DNA from: Roseobacter sp. MH60115
GTDB lineage: Bacteria; Pseudomonadota; Alphaproteobacteria; Rhodobacterales; Rhodobacteraceae
DNA: 64,000 nucleotides
Direction: 5' to 3'
Assembly: GCF_015644665.1 (NCBI RefSeq)
Contig: NZ_JADOBQ010000001.1
Span: 868,001 to 932,000, forward strand
Notes under the pieces: model-generated
Databases searched by the model: none
What the model saw: only the letters and a program-made list of their open reading frames with translations
What the model was told of the DNA's origin: nothing
Made by a program: the position numbers and the translations under genes
Shown: positions 34,607-43,362 of the stretch, one piece after another
Numbering within the stretch: position 1 is the first letter of the stretch
Layout of the letters: each line of letters begins with the position of its first letter

Positions 34607-35656
34607 ATGGCGCAAGTCACGCTTGAACAGCTCCGCAAGGTCTATCCCAACGGCAATGAGGCCGTGCAAACCTGCAGTTTTCAAATCCCCGATGGCGAAT
34701 TTGTCGTGCTGGTGGGGCCGTCGGGCTGCGGGAAATCCACGCTGCTGCGGATGATCGCCGGGCTGGAGGAAATCTCCGATGGATCGCTCTATATCGGCGA
34801 TGCGGTGGTCAATGACGTCGATCCCGCGGATCGCAACATCGCGATGGTGTTTCAGAACTACGCGCTTTATCCGCATATGACGGTGGAGCGGAACATGGGC
34901 TATGGGCTGCGCAACCGCGGCATTCCGAAGGCGGACATCGATGCCAAGGTGCGCGAAGCCGCCAGCATGTTGAACCTGACGGAATACCTCGACCGTCGGC
35001 CCAGCCAGCTCTCGGGCGGGCAGCGTCAGCGGGTGGCCATGGGCCGCGCCATCGTGCGTCAGCCGGAGCTTTTCCTGTTTGACGAACCGCTGTCGAACCT
35101 CGACGCCAAGCTGCGCAACCAGATGCGGATCGAGATCAAGGCGCTGCAGCGCAGGCTGGGCACCACGGCGGTCTACGTGACCCATGATCAGGTCGAGGCG
35201 ATGACCATGGCCGACCGCATCATCGTGCTGAACGAAGGGCGGATCGAACAGATCGGCACCCCGTCGGATGTCTATAACCACCCCGAATCCACCTTTGTGG
35301 CGAGCTTCATCGGCGCGCCGCCAATGAACCTGATGCCCGCCACCGTTGGGGCGGATCAAGCAATCACCCTGTCCGACGGCACGGTGCTGGCCGGGCGTGC
35401 ACCCGAGGGCGCGCCGGGGTCGGTTCTGGTGGGCGTACGTCCCGAAGACGTTCTGATCGGGGCGGGTGATATCCCCTTTACCATCGACATCATCGAAGAG
35501 CTGGGCGCTCTGCGCTTGCTGCACGGCCAGTTGGGTGGCGCGCCGTTTTCCGTCAGCATTGGCAAGGACGAACAGGCCCAGGCGGGGCCGTCGACAATTG
35601 GCCTCAAGCCGGACGCTCTGCACATCTTTGACCCGCAAACCCAACGCCGCGTATGA
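34607..35656 (+). CDS. ugpC: UgpC-like ABC transporter ATPase
   Basis: A 349-residue CUT1 ATPase. Walker [10 protein letters not shown] lies at residues 37-45, the signature [14 protein letters not shown] near 134, Walker [13 protein letters not shown] near 155, and the switch histidine is in VYVTHDQ. The C-terminal TOBE/regulatory region begins near 240. One such ATPase often serves several transporters. The stop overlaps the phosphodiesterase start (ATGA), which ties that gene to transport. Confidence 0.92.
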   Translation: MAQVTLEQLRKVYPNGNEAVQTCSFQIPDGEFVVLVGPSGCGKSTLLRMIAGLEEISDGSLYIGDAVVNDVDPADRNIAMVFQNYALYPHMTVERNMGYGLRNRGIPKADIDAKVREAASMLNLTEYLDRRPSQLSGGQRQRVAMGRAIVRQPELFLFDEPLSNLDAKLRNQMRIEIKALQRRLGTTAVYVTHDQVEAMTMADRIIVLNEGRIEQIGTPSDVYNHPESTFVASFIGAPPMNLMPATVGADQAITLSDGTVLAGRAPEGAPGSVLVGVRPEDVLIGAGDIPFTIDIIEELGALRLLHGQLGGAPFSVSIGKDEQAQAGPSTIGLKPDALHIFDPQTQRRV

Positions 35657-36654
35657 CGCAGATCGTTGGGGCGCTGCCGCGGGTCACGGCGGCAGAGCGT
35701 GCGCGTATCCTGTCCGCACCGCGCACGCCGGAGGCAAATGCGGAGTTGATGTCCTCCATCCCGGCGATGACCATGCTGGAGCAGGGCGGGACACCGGCGC
35801 GCGACGCGCTGCCCCGCGCATTTACCGTGGCCGCGTGGAATGTGGAGCGCTGCCTCTTCCCGGCGGAGAGCGCAGATCATCTGGCGCAGTACAGCCCTGC
35901 GATTGTGCTCTTGTCCGAGATGGACAGCGGCATGGCGCGCACGGCGCAAAAGAACACCAGCGCCGAGATGGCCGCGGCCTTGGGCATGACCTATGCCTAT
36001 GGGGTCGAGTTCTACGAAATGGGTCTGGGTGGGGAGACCGAGCGGGATTTCTGTACCGATGACTTTAACGTCGCCGGGTGGCATGGCAATGCGATCCTGT
36101 CGTCGGCGCCCTTTGAAAAGCTGGCGCTCATCCGTCTGGATCAAAAGGGCCATTGGTTCTGCACCGGACCGCAAAGCGCAGGCGACGCCGGGCAGCCGCG
36201 TCTTGGCGGTCGCATGGCCGTGGCAGCGATTGTGTCCGCCGACACCGGACCGCTCTGCGTGGTGTCCACCCATCTGGAAAGCAACGCGCAGGCGCCATAT
36301 CGGCATGCTGAATTTGCCCGCCTGCTGGCGGCGGTCGATGAATTTGCCCCGGGGCTGCCGGTGCTGATCGGCGGCGATCTGAACACCGGCAATCACATGC
36401 CGCCCGATTTTGATTGGCGCAAGGAAACCCTTTTTGGTCTGGCTGAGGATCAGGGGTACAGCTGGGACCTGACGGCCGAGGGCACGACCACCCGTGCCAG
36501 CCTGATCACACCGCATCCGACGCGCAAGATGAAGCTTGACTGGTTCGCCAGCCGTGGGGTGACGGGCGATGCGCTGCCGGTGCTGCCCTCTGTACATGAA
36601 AGCGGACGCCCCTTGTCGGATCATGATTGCATGCTGTGCCGGGTGACGCTCTGA
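35653..36654 (+). CDS. Endonuclease/exonuclease/phosphatase (EEP) family hydrolase of the ugp-like operon
   Basis: A 333-residue protein of the Mg-dependent EEP superfamily. The motifs appear in order: [30 protein letters not shown] and SDHD. There is no signal peptide, so it acts in the cytoplasm. The overlap with ugpC suggests that it acts on the imported compound. A phosphodiesterase acting on a glycerophosphodiester would fit an Ugp-type transporter. This function is inferred from family and position, and the usual GDPD enzyme is absent. Confidence 0.82.
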   Translation: MTQIVGALPRVTAAERARILSAPRTPEANAELMSSIPAMTMLEQGGTPARDALPRAFTVAAWNVERCLFPAESADHLAQYSPAIVLLSEMDSGMARTAQKNTSAEMAAALGMTYAYGVEFYEMGLGGETERDFCTDDFNVAGWHGNAILSSAPFEKLALIRLDQKGHWFCTGPQSAGDAGQPRLGGRMAVAAIVSADTGPLCVVSTHLESNAQAPYRHAEFARLLAAVDEFAPGLPVLIGGDLNTGNHMPPDFDWRKETLFGLAEDQGYSWDLTAEGTTTRASLITPHPTRKMKLDWFASRGVTGDALPVLPSVHESGRPLSDHDCMLCRVTL

Positions 36655-36673
36655 CGCGACAGGCAGGCGTCAG
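36651..36673. terminator. Hairpin between convergent EEP and TetR genes
   Basis: CTGACGC (36651-36657) and GCGTCAG (36667-36673) form a 7-bp stem around GACAGGCAG. It overlaps both stop codons. There is no U-tract, so it is at best a weak bidirectional terminator. Confidence 0.4.
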
Positions 36674-37275
36674 GCCCGGGTGTATCTGGCGATCATCATG
36701 TCGACACTGCTTTTCACGACCGCTTCCATCTGGGCGTTGGTGAGCATCTCTTCGCCCAGAACCACGGGCCAGAAGGCCTTGGCCTTGATCAGCGCGATGA
36801 ACTCATCCGCGGCGGTGTCGGCGTCTGCGACATCCAGCGCACCATCGTCGTGCGCAGCCCGCAGCATCGCCACGAAGGCCGATTTCTTGTCGATCTTGCC
36901 CTGCACCTCCGCCGCCAGCACGGGGCTGCGCAAAGTTTCGCTGATGATCATGCGCGACATCGCCATGACGGCGGGCGAGGAGAGCAGCCGCCCTTCGGCC
37001 CAGGCAAGATCCGTCAATTGCGTGCGGATGTCCCGGCTCGAGTCATAGCGTATATCCAGCGTGTCGGTGATCCGCTCCGACAGGGTGGCCACGATGGATT
37101 GAAAGAGATTGTGCTTGCTTTCAAAATACTTGTAGAGCGTGCGTTTGGAGACACCGGCGCGGGCCGAGATCGTGTCCATGCTGGCCGCCGCAAAGCCCTT
37201 GTCCTGAAATTCCTGCACCGCCGCCTCGATGATCTGGCCGCGTTTGGAGCAGGGGGTTGTGTCTGTCAGTTCCAT
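36670..37275 (-). CDS. TetR-family repressor of the iorAB-like operon
   Basis: A 201-residue TetR protein. The HTH is SMDTISARAGVSKRTLYKYFESKHNLF, in residues about 30-60 (quoted core: GVSKRTLYKYF). The C-terminal half is the ligand and dimerisation domain. The ATG 37275 was chosen; an in-frame extension to 37311 runs into the operator side. It is divergent from the molybdenum hydroxylase genes with a 36-bp perfect palindrome between them. It therefore most likely represses them and itself. Confidence 0.9.
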   Translation of the reverse strand: MELTDTTPCSKRGQIIEAAVQEFQDKGFAAASMDTISARAGVSKRTLYKYFESKHNLFQSIVATLSERITDTLDIRYDSSRDIRTQLTDLAWAEGRLLSSPAVMAMSRMIISETLRSPVLAAEVQGKIDKKSAFVAMLRAAHDDGALDVADADTAADEFIALIKAKAFWPVVLGEEMLTNAQMEAVVKSSVDMMIARYTRA

Positions 37276-37313
37276 GTGCCCAGCTTTTAAGCATCCCGCC
37301 CGACAGGTCAAAT

Positions 37314-37349
37314 CGCCTGAGTGTAAACTCGCCAGTTTACACTCAGGCG
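37314..37349. promoter_or_regulatory. 36-bp perfect palindromic operator (TetR site)
   Basis: Arms of 16 bases, CGCCTGAGTGTAAACT at 37314-37329 and AGTTTACACTCAGGCG at 37334-37349, pair perfectly around CGCC. It is centred in the divergent region between the TetR gene and iorA. The inner GTGTAAACT/AGTTTACAC core is the probable recognition sequence. Confidence 0.85.
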
Positions 37350-37414
37350 TGTCTCATTTAATCTACACGCATAAAGAGAGTCGCACCCTTGCACGCGAGC
37401 GGGAGGAACCCTGA

Positions 37415-37879
37415 ATGGCAATTTCACTGAAACTGAACGGCAAAACACATGAGGTCGATGCCGAGGCCGGCACACCCCTGTTGTGGGTGATCCGGGATGA
37501 ACTGCAGATGACCGGCACCAAATTCGGCTGCGGCGTGGCCTCCTGCGGGGCCTGCACCGTGCACATGGACGGCATGCCCGTGCGGTCCTGCCAGACCTAT
37601 GTCGAAGACGTGGGCGATGCCGAGATCACGACCATCGAGGCCATCGCCGACAACGAGATCGGTGCTGCGGTCCAACAGGCGTGGATCGAACTGGACGTGG
37701 TGCAATGCGGCTACTGCCAGTCGGGGCAGGTCATGTCCGCAGTGGGGCTCTTGACCGAAAATCCCAAGCCCACCGTCGAGGAAATCGACAGCTACATGTA
37801 CGGCAACGCCTGTCGCTGTGCCACCTATCAACGCATCCGCGCCGGTATCCAGCGCGCGTCTGAAATTCTGGAGGCTTGA
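37415..37879 (+). CDS. iorA: [2Fe-2S] subunit of an isoquinoline 1-oxidoreductase-like hydroxylase
   Basis: A 154-residue small subunit with two iron-sulfur clusters. The plant-ferredoxin-type cluster uses C39, C44, C47 and C59 (GCGVASCGACTVH). The helical cluster uses C98, C101, C133 and C135 (QCGYCQSG, NACRCATYQR). It passes electrons from the molybdenum subunit encoded 1 base downstream. GGGAGGAA precedes the ATG. No FAD subunit is present, as is normal for the IorAB type. Confidence 0.9.
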   Translation: MAISLKLNGKTHEVDAEAGTPLLWVIRDELQMTGTKFGCGVASCGACTVHMDGMPVRSCQTYVEDVGDAEITTIEAIADNEIGAAVQQAWIELDVVQCGYCQSGQVMSAVGLLTENPKPTVEEIDSYMYGNACRCATYQRIRAGIQRASEILEA

Positions 37880-37880
37880 T

Positions 37881-40058
37881 ATGACAATTTCCACATCCCG
37901 CCGCGGATTTCTGAAAGCTGCCGCCGCCTCCGGTGCCGTGCTGGTGCTGGGCATCCGCCCCGATGGCGTGCTGGCCGCCGCAGACAGCCCGGCCATGCTG
38001 AATCCCTTCGTGAAGATCGGCACCGACGGGTCGGTCACGGCCATCGTCAAGCATTTCGAGAAGGGGCAGGGACCGGCCACGGGCCTGTCCACCCTGATTG
38101 CCGAAGAGCTGGGTCTGCGCATGGATCAGATCGACTATGAGTTCGCGCCGTCCAACCCGGAGATCTACAACAACACGCTCTTCGGCCCCGTTCAGGGCAC
38201 CGGCGGGTCGACCGCCATGGCCAATTCCTATCTGCAATACCGCCAGGCCGGGGCCGCCGCCCGCGAGATGCTGATCGAGGCGGCGGCGCAGACATGGGGC
38301 GTGGAGGCATCCGCGCTCAGGATCGAGGAGGGCGTGGTTTCAGGCGCTGGCAACACGGCACCCTTGGGTGATTTCGTTGAAACCGCCGCAACGCTGGAGG
38401 CGCCCGCAGAGCCGAGGCTCAAGGACCCTTCGGAATTCCGGTTGATCGGCAATCCGGACGTGCGCCGGCTCGACAGCGCCATCAAGGGCGACGGCCGCGC
38501 ACAATATGCCATCGACGTCTTCCTGCCGAACCAGATGGTGGCGATGATCAAACGTCCCGAGCAGCGTGGTGCCTTGGCCACCGGTCTGGATGACAGCGGC
38601 GCGCAGGAGGTCAAAGGCTACATTCGCGCGGCCATTCTGCCCAATCAGGCGGGTGTCGCGGTCTATGCCGAAAACACCTGGGCCGCGATGCAAGCGCGCG
38701 ATGCGATTGAGGTCGAGTGGGACATGTCGGCGGCGGAGACCCGCAGTTCCGACGCCATCGAGGCCGAAATTCGTGCCGCACTCGACGCGGAACCCACCTA
38801 TAACGTCAACAAGACCGATGCCGCCGCCACGCAGGCCGCGCTCGACGGGGCGGCGCAGGTGGTGGAGCAGACGTTTTACTTTCCGCTGCTGGCCCACGCC
38901 CCGATGGAGCCGTTGAACTGTACCATCGAGGCCACTGAAGATGGCGGTATCCTGTTGCATGACGGGTGTCAGTTCCCGACCGGTCCGCATATGGCGATGG
39001 CGGAAATCTTCCAGCTGCCGATGGAGAAGATCCAGATCAAGACCATGCTGGCGGGCGGCTCCTTCGGGCGACGCGCCACGCCCACGGCGGACTATCAGGT
39101 CGAGGCGGCGCTGGCCTTTGTGATGACGGACCGGACACGTCCGGTGAAGCTCGTCTGGTCGCGCGAGGATGACCTGCGTAGTGGGTATTATCGCCCGGCG
39201 TTTGGTCACAAGGTGCGGGTCGGGCTGGATGCGGATGGCGCGATTGTCGGCTGGGATCACCGAATCGCGGGTCAGCCGATCATGAAAGGCACGTCGTTCG
39301 AGAGCTTCAGCGTGCGCGACGGAGTGGATCACACCTCTGTCGAGGGGGCTGCGGACACGCCCTACCGCATTCCGGCGGCGCATTTCGGGCTGACCGATAC
39401 GGAAAAGGCCACAAGCACGCTCTGGTGGCGCGCGGTGGGCCATACCCATACCGCCTATGTGATGGAGGTCATGATGGATATGGCTGCCAGTGCTGCGGGG
39501 CAGGACCCGGTGGCCTACCGGCTGAAGTACCTGGAGGGCGATCTCGATCAGCAGCGTATGGCGGGCGTTCTGAAGCTGGCCACCGATGAGGCCGGGTGGG
39601 GCAAGGCGCCCGCCGGGCGCAGTCAGGGTGTCGCCGTGCATAAATCCTTCGGAACCTACGTGGCCGAGGTGGTCGAAATCTCGGGCACAGCCGAAGACGG
39701 CGTGCGGATCGAAAAGGTGACCTGCGCGGTGGATTGCGGCGTGGCCGTGAACCCCGACGTGATCAAGGCGCAGATGGAGGGCGGTATCGGCTATGGCATC
39801 GGCCACGTCATGCGCGATCAGATCACGCTGACGGATGGGGCGGTGGATCAATACAACTTCCCCGACTACGAGCCTTTGCGGATCGGCGATATTGCCGAGA
39901 TCAACGTGCATATCGTGGCCTCGGCGGAGGCGCCAACGGGTGTTGGCGAGCCCGGCACACCACCTGCGGCCCCGGCGCTGGCAAACGCGATTGCGGCCAG
40001 CAGCGATCTGCGGGTGAGCAGCCTGCCGATGGTGGAAAACGGCGTGTCCTTCGCCTGA
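37881..40058 (+). CDS. iorB: Molybdopterin-binding subunit, IorB-like, Tat-exported
   Basis: A 725-residue xanthine dehydrogenase-family catalytic subunit. The N-terminus has a twin-arginine signal (TSRRGFLKAAAASGAVLVLG). The central region has GGSFGRRATPTADY and the C-terminus GVGEPGTPPAAPALANA, the conserved segment that bears the active-site Glu in this family. It should hydroxylate an aldehyde or N-heterocycle in the periplasm, with IorA carried along. GGAGG precedes the ATG at 37881. The electron acceptor is unknown: no cytochrome gene adjoins. Confidence 0.88.
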   Translation: MTISTSRRGFLKAAAASGAVLVLGIRPDGVLAAADSPAMLNPFVKIGTDGSVTAIVKHFEKGQGPATGLSTLIAEELGLRMDQIDYEFAPSNPEIYNNTLFGPVQGTGGSTAMANSYLQYRQAGAAAREMLIEAAAQTWGVEASALRIEEGVVSGAGNTAPLGDFVETAATLEAPAEPRLKDPSEFRLIGNPDVRRLDSAIKGDGRAQYAIDVFLPNQMVAMIKRPEQRGALATGLDDSGAQEVKGYIRAAILPNQAGVAVYAENTWAAMQARDAIEVEWDMSAAETRSSDAIEAEIRAALDAEPTYNVNKTDAAATQAALDGAAQVVEQTFYFPLLAHAPMEPLNCTIEATEDGGILLHDGCQFPTGPHMAMAEIFQLPMEKIQIKTMLAGGSFGRRATPTADYQVEAALAFVMTDRTRPVKLVWSREDDLRSGYYRPAFGHKVRVGLDADGAIVGWDHRIAGQPIMKGTSFESFSVRDGVDHTSVEGAADTPYRIPAAHFGLTDTEKATSTLWWRAVGHTHTAYVMEVMMDMAASAAGQDPVAYRLKYLEGDLDQQRMAGVLKLATDEAGWGKAPAGRSQGVAVHKSFGTYVAEVVEISGTAEDGVRIEKVTCAVDCGVAVNPDVIKAQMEGGIGYGIGHVMRDQITLTDGAVDQYNFPDYEPLRIGDIAEINVHIVASAEAPTGVGEPGTPPAAPALANAIAASSDLRVSSLPMVENGVSFA

Positions 40059-40520
40059 GACACTCAGGGTGGAGTGGTCGCCACCTTAAAACAAATTGTC
40101 GGAGGCGCAGACCCTGCGCTTCCGAATATTGTTAAGTGACCAGCCTGCAGGCGGCTGTTGTTTTGTACATGCAACGTGCCCCCGGCCTTGGTGCGCGGCT
40201 TTCCAGAACAGCCAAGCCGACCTGGCAATTTCCCCCATACCCAGTCGAACCTTGTGGAGCCGGTCTGTCTCCTCTCCCCCATGGCAGGGGCAACATCGTC
40301 GACTTCCGCGTGCTGAGATGCGGCATGCACCGTTTCGTCAAACGCGCCATAGAGAGGTTCGCGCGGCGCCAGCAGGCGTGTTTTCGCCGGATCACACCTG
40401 TTGGCCTGTCGGGTTGAAATTCAGGCCAGTTCCCCCGGTGACATGGCCTGCGAATCCCGGCAAAGAGCCTTTGCGTTTCGCACCTAAATCCTGATCCGTA
40501 TTTGCCCGAAAGGCCCGCGC
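40059..40520. other. 462-base gap without a recognisable gene
   Basis: The stretch follows iorB and precedes the histidine-phosphatase-like gene. A weak GGTGG/CCACC hairpin lies just after the iorB stop. Short frames exist on both strands, but none has a plausible ribosome-binding site or family. Confidence 0.5.
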
Positions 40521-41105
40521 ATGACGTTTACAGTCCGCTATCTCAGCCACCCTCAAGTGATCGTCGATCCCGCCAAGGAAATCACCAAGTGGTCATTGAA
40601 CGACACCGGCCATGCCCGCGTGGCCCGGCTGGCCAAATCCGGGGCGCTGGCGGGGACCACGCGGATCGTCAGCAGCGCAGAAACCAAGGCGCTGGAGACC
40701 GCGCGGCCCCTTGCCGAGGCTCTGGGGGGCATGCTGGAGGTGCGGGAGCGCATGCACGAGAATGATCGCAGTTCAACCGGGTTTTTACCTCCAGAGGCAT
40801 TCGAGCGGATGGCTGATCGGTTTTTCGCCGCGCCTGGTCAAAGCGCGGAGGGATGGGAGACAGCGCAGGAGGCCCAGAACCGTATCTGCGCCGAGGTCGA
40901 GGCTTGTCTTGCAACCCACACGGGCGGTGATCTGCTGTTCGTGGGGCATGGCGCGGTGGGCACGTTGCTCTACTGCGCACTTGCCGGTATTCCAATCAGC
41001 CGGGCGCATGATCAAGGGCCCGGTGGCGGGGGCAACTATTTTGCCTTTGACGCTGAGACGCGCTGTCCGACGTCGGGATGGCGTCCGATGGAGGACCTGA
41101 GCTGA
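40521..41105 (+). CDS. Histidine phosphatase superfamily protein with altered RHG motif
   Basis: A 194-residue branch 1 histidine phosphatase-like protein. The usual RHG motif is replaced by SHP (RYLSHPQV), so the catalytic histidine may be H10 but the neighbouring arginine and glycine are missing. The second catalytic histidine is present in FVGHGAVGTLL, and SSAETKALETARPLA matches the family. It may have altered or low activity. The ATG at 40521 lacks a clear Shine-Dalgarno. Convergent with the AraC gene after 6 bases. Confidence 0.75.
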   Translation: MTFTVRYLSHPQVIVDPAKEITKWSLNDTGHARVARLAKSGALAGTTRIVSSAETKALETARPLAEALGGMLEVRERMHENDRSSTGFLPPEAFERMADRFFAAPGQSAEGWETAQEAQNRICAEVEACLATHTGGDLLFVGHGAVGTLLYCALAGIPISRAHDQGPGGGGNYFAFDAETRCPTSGWRPMEDLS

Positions 41106-41111
41106 GCCCAA

Positions 41112-42299
41112 TTATCCGGGCGCGACTTCCAGCGCGCCGGGGGCTGATTTATACGCGGTGGGCGTGACGCCCGTCTGCTTCTTGAAGGCCGCATAGAAGG
41201 ACGAGCGGGAATTGAAACCGACCTCATAGGCGATTGCCAGGACCGTCTGCTCCCCCCGCCGGATCAGCGGTTTGGCTTCTTCGATCCGCCAGCCATTCAC
41301 GTAGTCGAAAAACGACTGCCCGACACGTTCGTTCAGGGTTTGCGATACGTAGTTGGTGGTGGCGCCTATGTGCTGGGACAGCGTCCAGAGCGAGAGGTTC
41401 GGGTCGCGGTAGAGGTGCTCCTGCTGCATCGCGACCCGCAGCTTCCGCTCAATACGGTCCGCATGCGTGTCCGCAAGTGCGCTGCGCTCGTATTTCGAGT
41501 GGGGTGCTGTGATGGCCTGATGCACAGCCTCGCGGGGGCCGTGCAGCCCGGGCGATTGCCGCAAGCCCCAAAGCATGAAGATCGAGACGATCACCAGAAC
41601 CATGAACGCGTCCTGCAGATGCCCCAGAATGTCGATGTCATAGACAAGACCCGCCATGAAATCCGCAAAACACAGGGCTGCGTAAACCCCCAGAAACAGC
41701 GCGGTGCCGATCACCCAGCGCGTCTCGAACACCTCCGTGCTGGCGAACAGATCCCGAAGTCTTGCCTTGTGTTGCACCTGAACGCGCAAGACCCAAGGGA
41801 CATAGAGAAGCCACTGGCAGTAAATCAAACCTTCCATGACAACCAGCGCCAGGGCGGATGTTTTGCCCGCATTGGGCAGGGTGGCAAACGCGGGACCTTC
41901 AAAGATCGCCGTGCGGATGTCGGGGGGAAGGGTCAGGAACCCAGCGGCAACAATGAAGCTCAGCGCGGGGAGGGCCATATGGAACCACAGGCCGCGCCGC
42001 GCGCAGATGCTCTCCGATCCGGTCAGAAGTCTGACATAGAAGAGAAACAGCGGGGCAATGAAGAAGGTGGAGAAATAGGAGGTCATGCGCAGGACGTCGC
42101 GCGCCGTCTCGGGTGGATCGGCCACGGTGATTTCGAACATCACCGACAATTCGCTGATGGCCAGTGCCAGAAACATCAGGCCGAGCATCACGTAGGCCGG
42201 GCCGTATCGCCACTGAACAAGGCACAAGGCAAAGGCGATGCAGGCCGCGGAAAAGCCCGCTGACTGCAGGACGACAAAAAGCAGATTAATGTCCACCAT
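41112..42299 (-). CDS. Membrane-bound AraC-family regulator
   Basis: A 395-residue protein. The first 240 residues contain about seven hydrophobic helices, from INLLFVVLQSAGFSAACIAF onward. The C-terminal 105 residues form an AraC-type double HTH (LSQHIGATTNYVSQTLNERVG, IAYEVGFNSRSSFYAAFKKQTGVTP). A membrane sensor directly coupled to a DNA-binding domain is expected to act from the membrane. AAGGGA precedes the ATG. It is divergent from the hydrolase gene at 42544, a possible target. Confidence 0.88.
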   Translation of the reverse strand: MVDINLLFVVLQSAGFSAACIAFALCLVQWRYGPAYVMLGLMFLALAISELSVMFEITVADPPETARDVLRMTSYFSTFFIAPLFLFYVRLLTGSESICARRGLWFHMALPALSFIVAAGFLTLPPDIRTAIFEGPAFATLPNAGKTSALALVVMEGLIYCQWLLYVPWVLRVQVQHKARLRDLFASTEVFETRWVIGTALFLGVYAALCFADFMAGLVYDIDILGHLQDAFMVLVIVSIFMLWGLRQSPGLHGPREAVHQAITAPHSKYERSALADTHADRIERKLRVAMQQEHLYRDPNLSLWTLSQHIGATTNYVSQTLNERVGQSFFDYVNGWRIEEAKPLIRRGEQTVLAIAYEVGFNSRSSFYAAFKKQTGVTPTAYKSAPGALEVAPG

Positions 42300-42543
42300 G
42301 TTTCTGGTCCCTTGGGCAGGGTGATCTTAAAAAAGGTCCGTTCGGCTAATATGTCTCTTCGGGTATTAGGCTTGTCTAACCGGGTCAACTCTTGCGTCGG
42401 AATGATCTGTCTTTCCCGAACGGTCAGGACACCGGATTGGTCCGATCCGATGAGGGGAGACGACAGTGCGGCGAGGCCCCGGTAGGGGTTGCAGGACAGG
42501 ATGGCGGGCCGTTTTGGCCTGCGTTGCAAGGGTAAACTGTAAC

Positions 42544-43317
42544 ATGGAATCAAATCTGCACTCCAGCCCGGTACCGGATGAGACGCCGGTGCGAGACGAA
42601 GGAATACTGCACCCGTTGTGGGCGATGCCCAGTGTCTGGGTGCATGGCGCTGGTTTGTCGGGGTCCACTTGGGACCGCTTCATCGGACCACTCAACAAAG
42701 CCATCACACCGGATTTGCCCGGCCACGGTGACGCGCTGCAAGTGTGTCCTGCCCGGGTCGAGCGGTTTGCCGACATGCTGAAGCAGGGGATCCCGCAAGG
42801 CTCTGTGCTGGTCGGTCATTCTCTGGGCGGTATGGTTGCGCTTGAACTTGCCGCACGGCACCCGGAGCGCGTCCGGGCGCTGATCCTGATCGAGACAGTC
42901 CCCACCGTCAGAACCAGCCGGTTGCGGGTCTTTGGCACCAGCATCGCGATGAAATGCCTGCAATGGGTGCCGCCCCGGCTCTTTGTCTGGCTGTCCACGC
43001 TTGGCCAGACCGAGGAAACGGCGCGCCACCTCCAGCATCAGCTGTCGCGTCATACCCGTAGCAGCGTGAATGCCGCTCTTGAGGCGGCGCTGCACTACGA
43101 TGGCGTTCCCCTGCTGTCGGGCATCAAAGTGCCCACGCTTGTGGTGATCGGCCAGAAGAACCGCGCGACACATGGCGGTGCCCGCCTGATCGCGCAGACC
43201 ATTCCGGGCGCAAAACTGGTCTCCTTGCCCGGCGGGCACATGCTGCACACGGATAACCCGACACAGCTGCGCCGCGTCATAGATACCTTTCTGAAAGAGG
43301 TGTTTACCCGGAAATGA
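42544..43317 (+). CDS. Alpha/beta hydrolase
   Basis: A 257-residue alpha/beta-hydrolase fold protein. The nucleophile elbow is VGHSLGGM, and the oxyanion region is VHGAGLSGSTWD. The catalytic His lies in GGHMLHTDNP near the end. The substrate is unknown; esterases, lactonases and C-C hydrolases share this pattern. ATG 42544 is chosen; a possible internal start is at 42622. It is divergent from the membrane AraC regulator and convergent with the acyl-CoA ligase gene. Confidence 0.82.
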   Translation: MESNLHSSPVPDETPVRDEGILHPLWAMPSVWVHGAGLSGSTWDRFIGPLNKAITPDLPGHGDALQVCPARVERFADMLKQGIPQGSVLVGHSLGGMVALELAARHPERVRALILIETVPTVRTSRLRVFGTSIAMKCLQWVPPRLFVWLSTLGQTEETARHLQHQLSRHTRSSVNAALEAALHYDGVPLLSGIKVPTLVVIGQKNRATHGGARLIAQTIPGAKLVSLPGGHMLHTDNPTQLRRVIDTFLKEVFTRK

Positions 43318-43362
43318 AGAGTGCGTTTTGGCCGGGTGATCTGGTCAGGAAGCGCTTGCCCG

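Noticed and set aside
33524-35644. A very long open frame on the minus strand opposite ugpE and ugpC
   Set aside because: High GC codon bias leaves opposite strands open. The peptide is rich in His, Arg and Gln without any fold signal, whereas the plus strand has clear ABC motifs.
38340-39911. A long open frame on the minus strand opposite iorB
   Set aside because: It mirrors the wobble bias of the real gene. The iorB frame has Tat and molybdopterin motifs.
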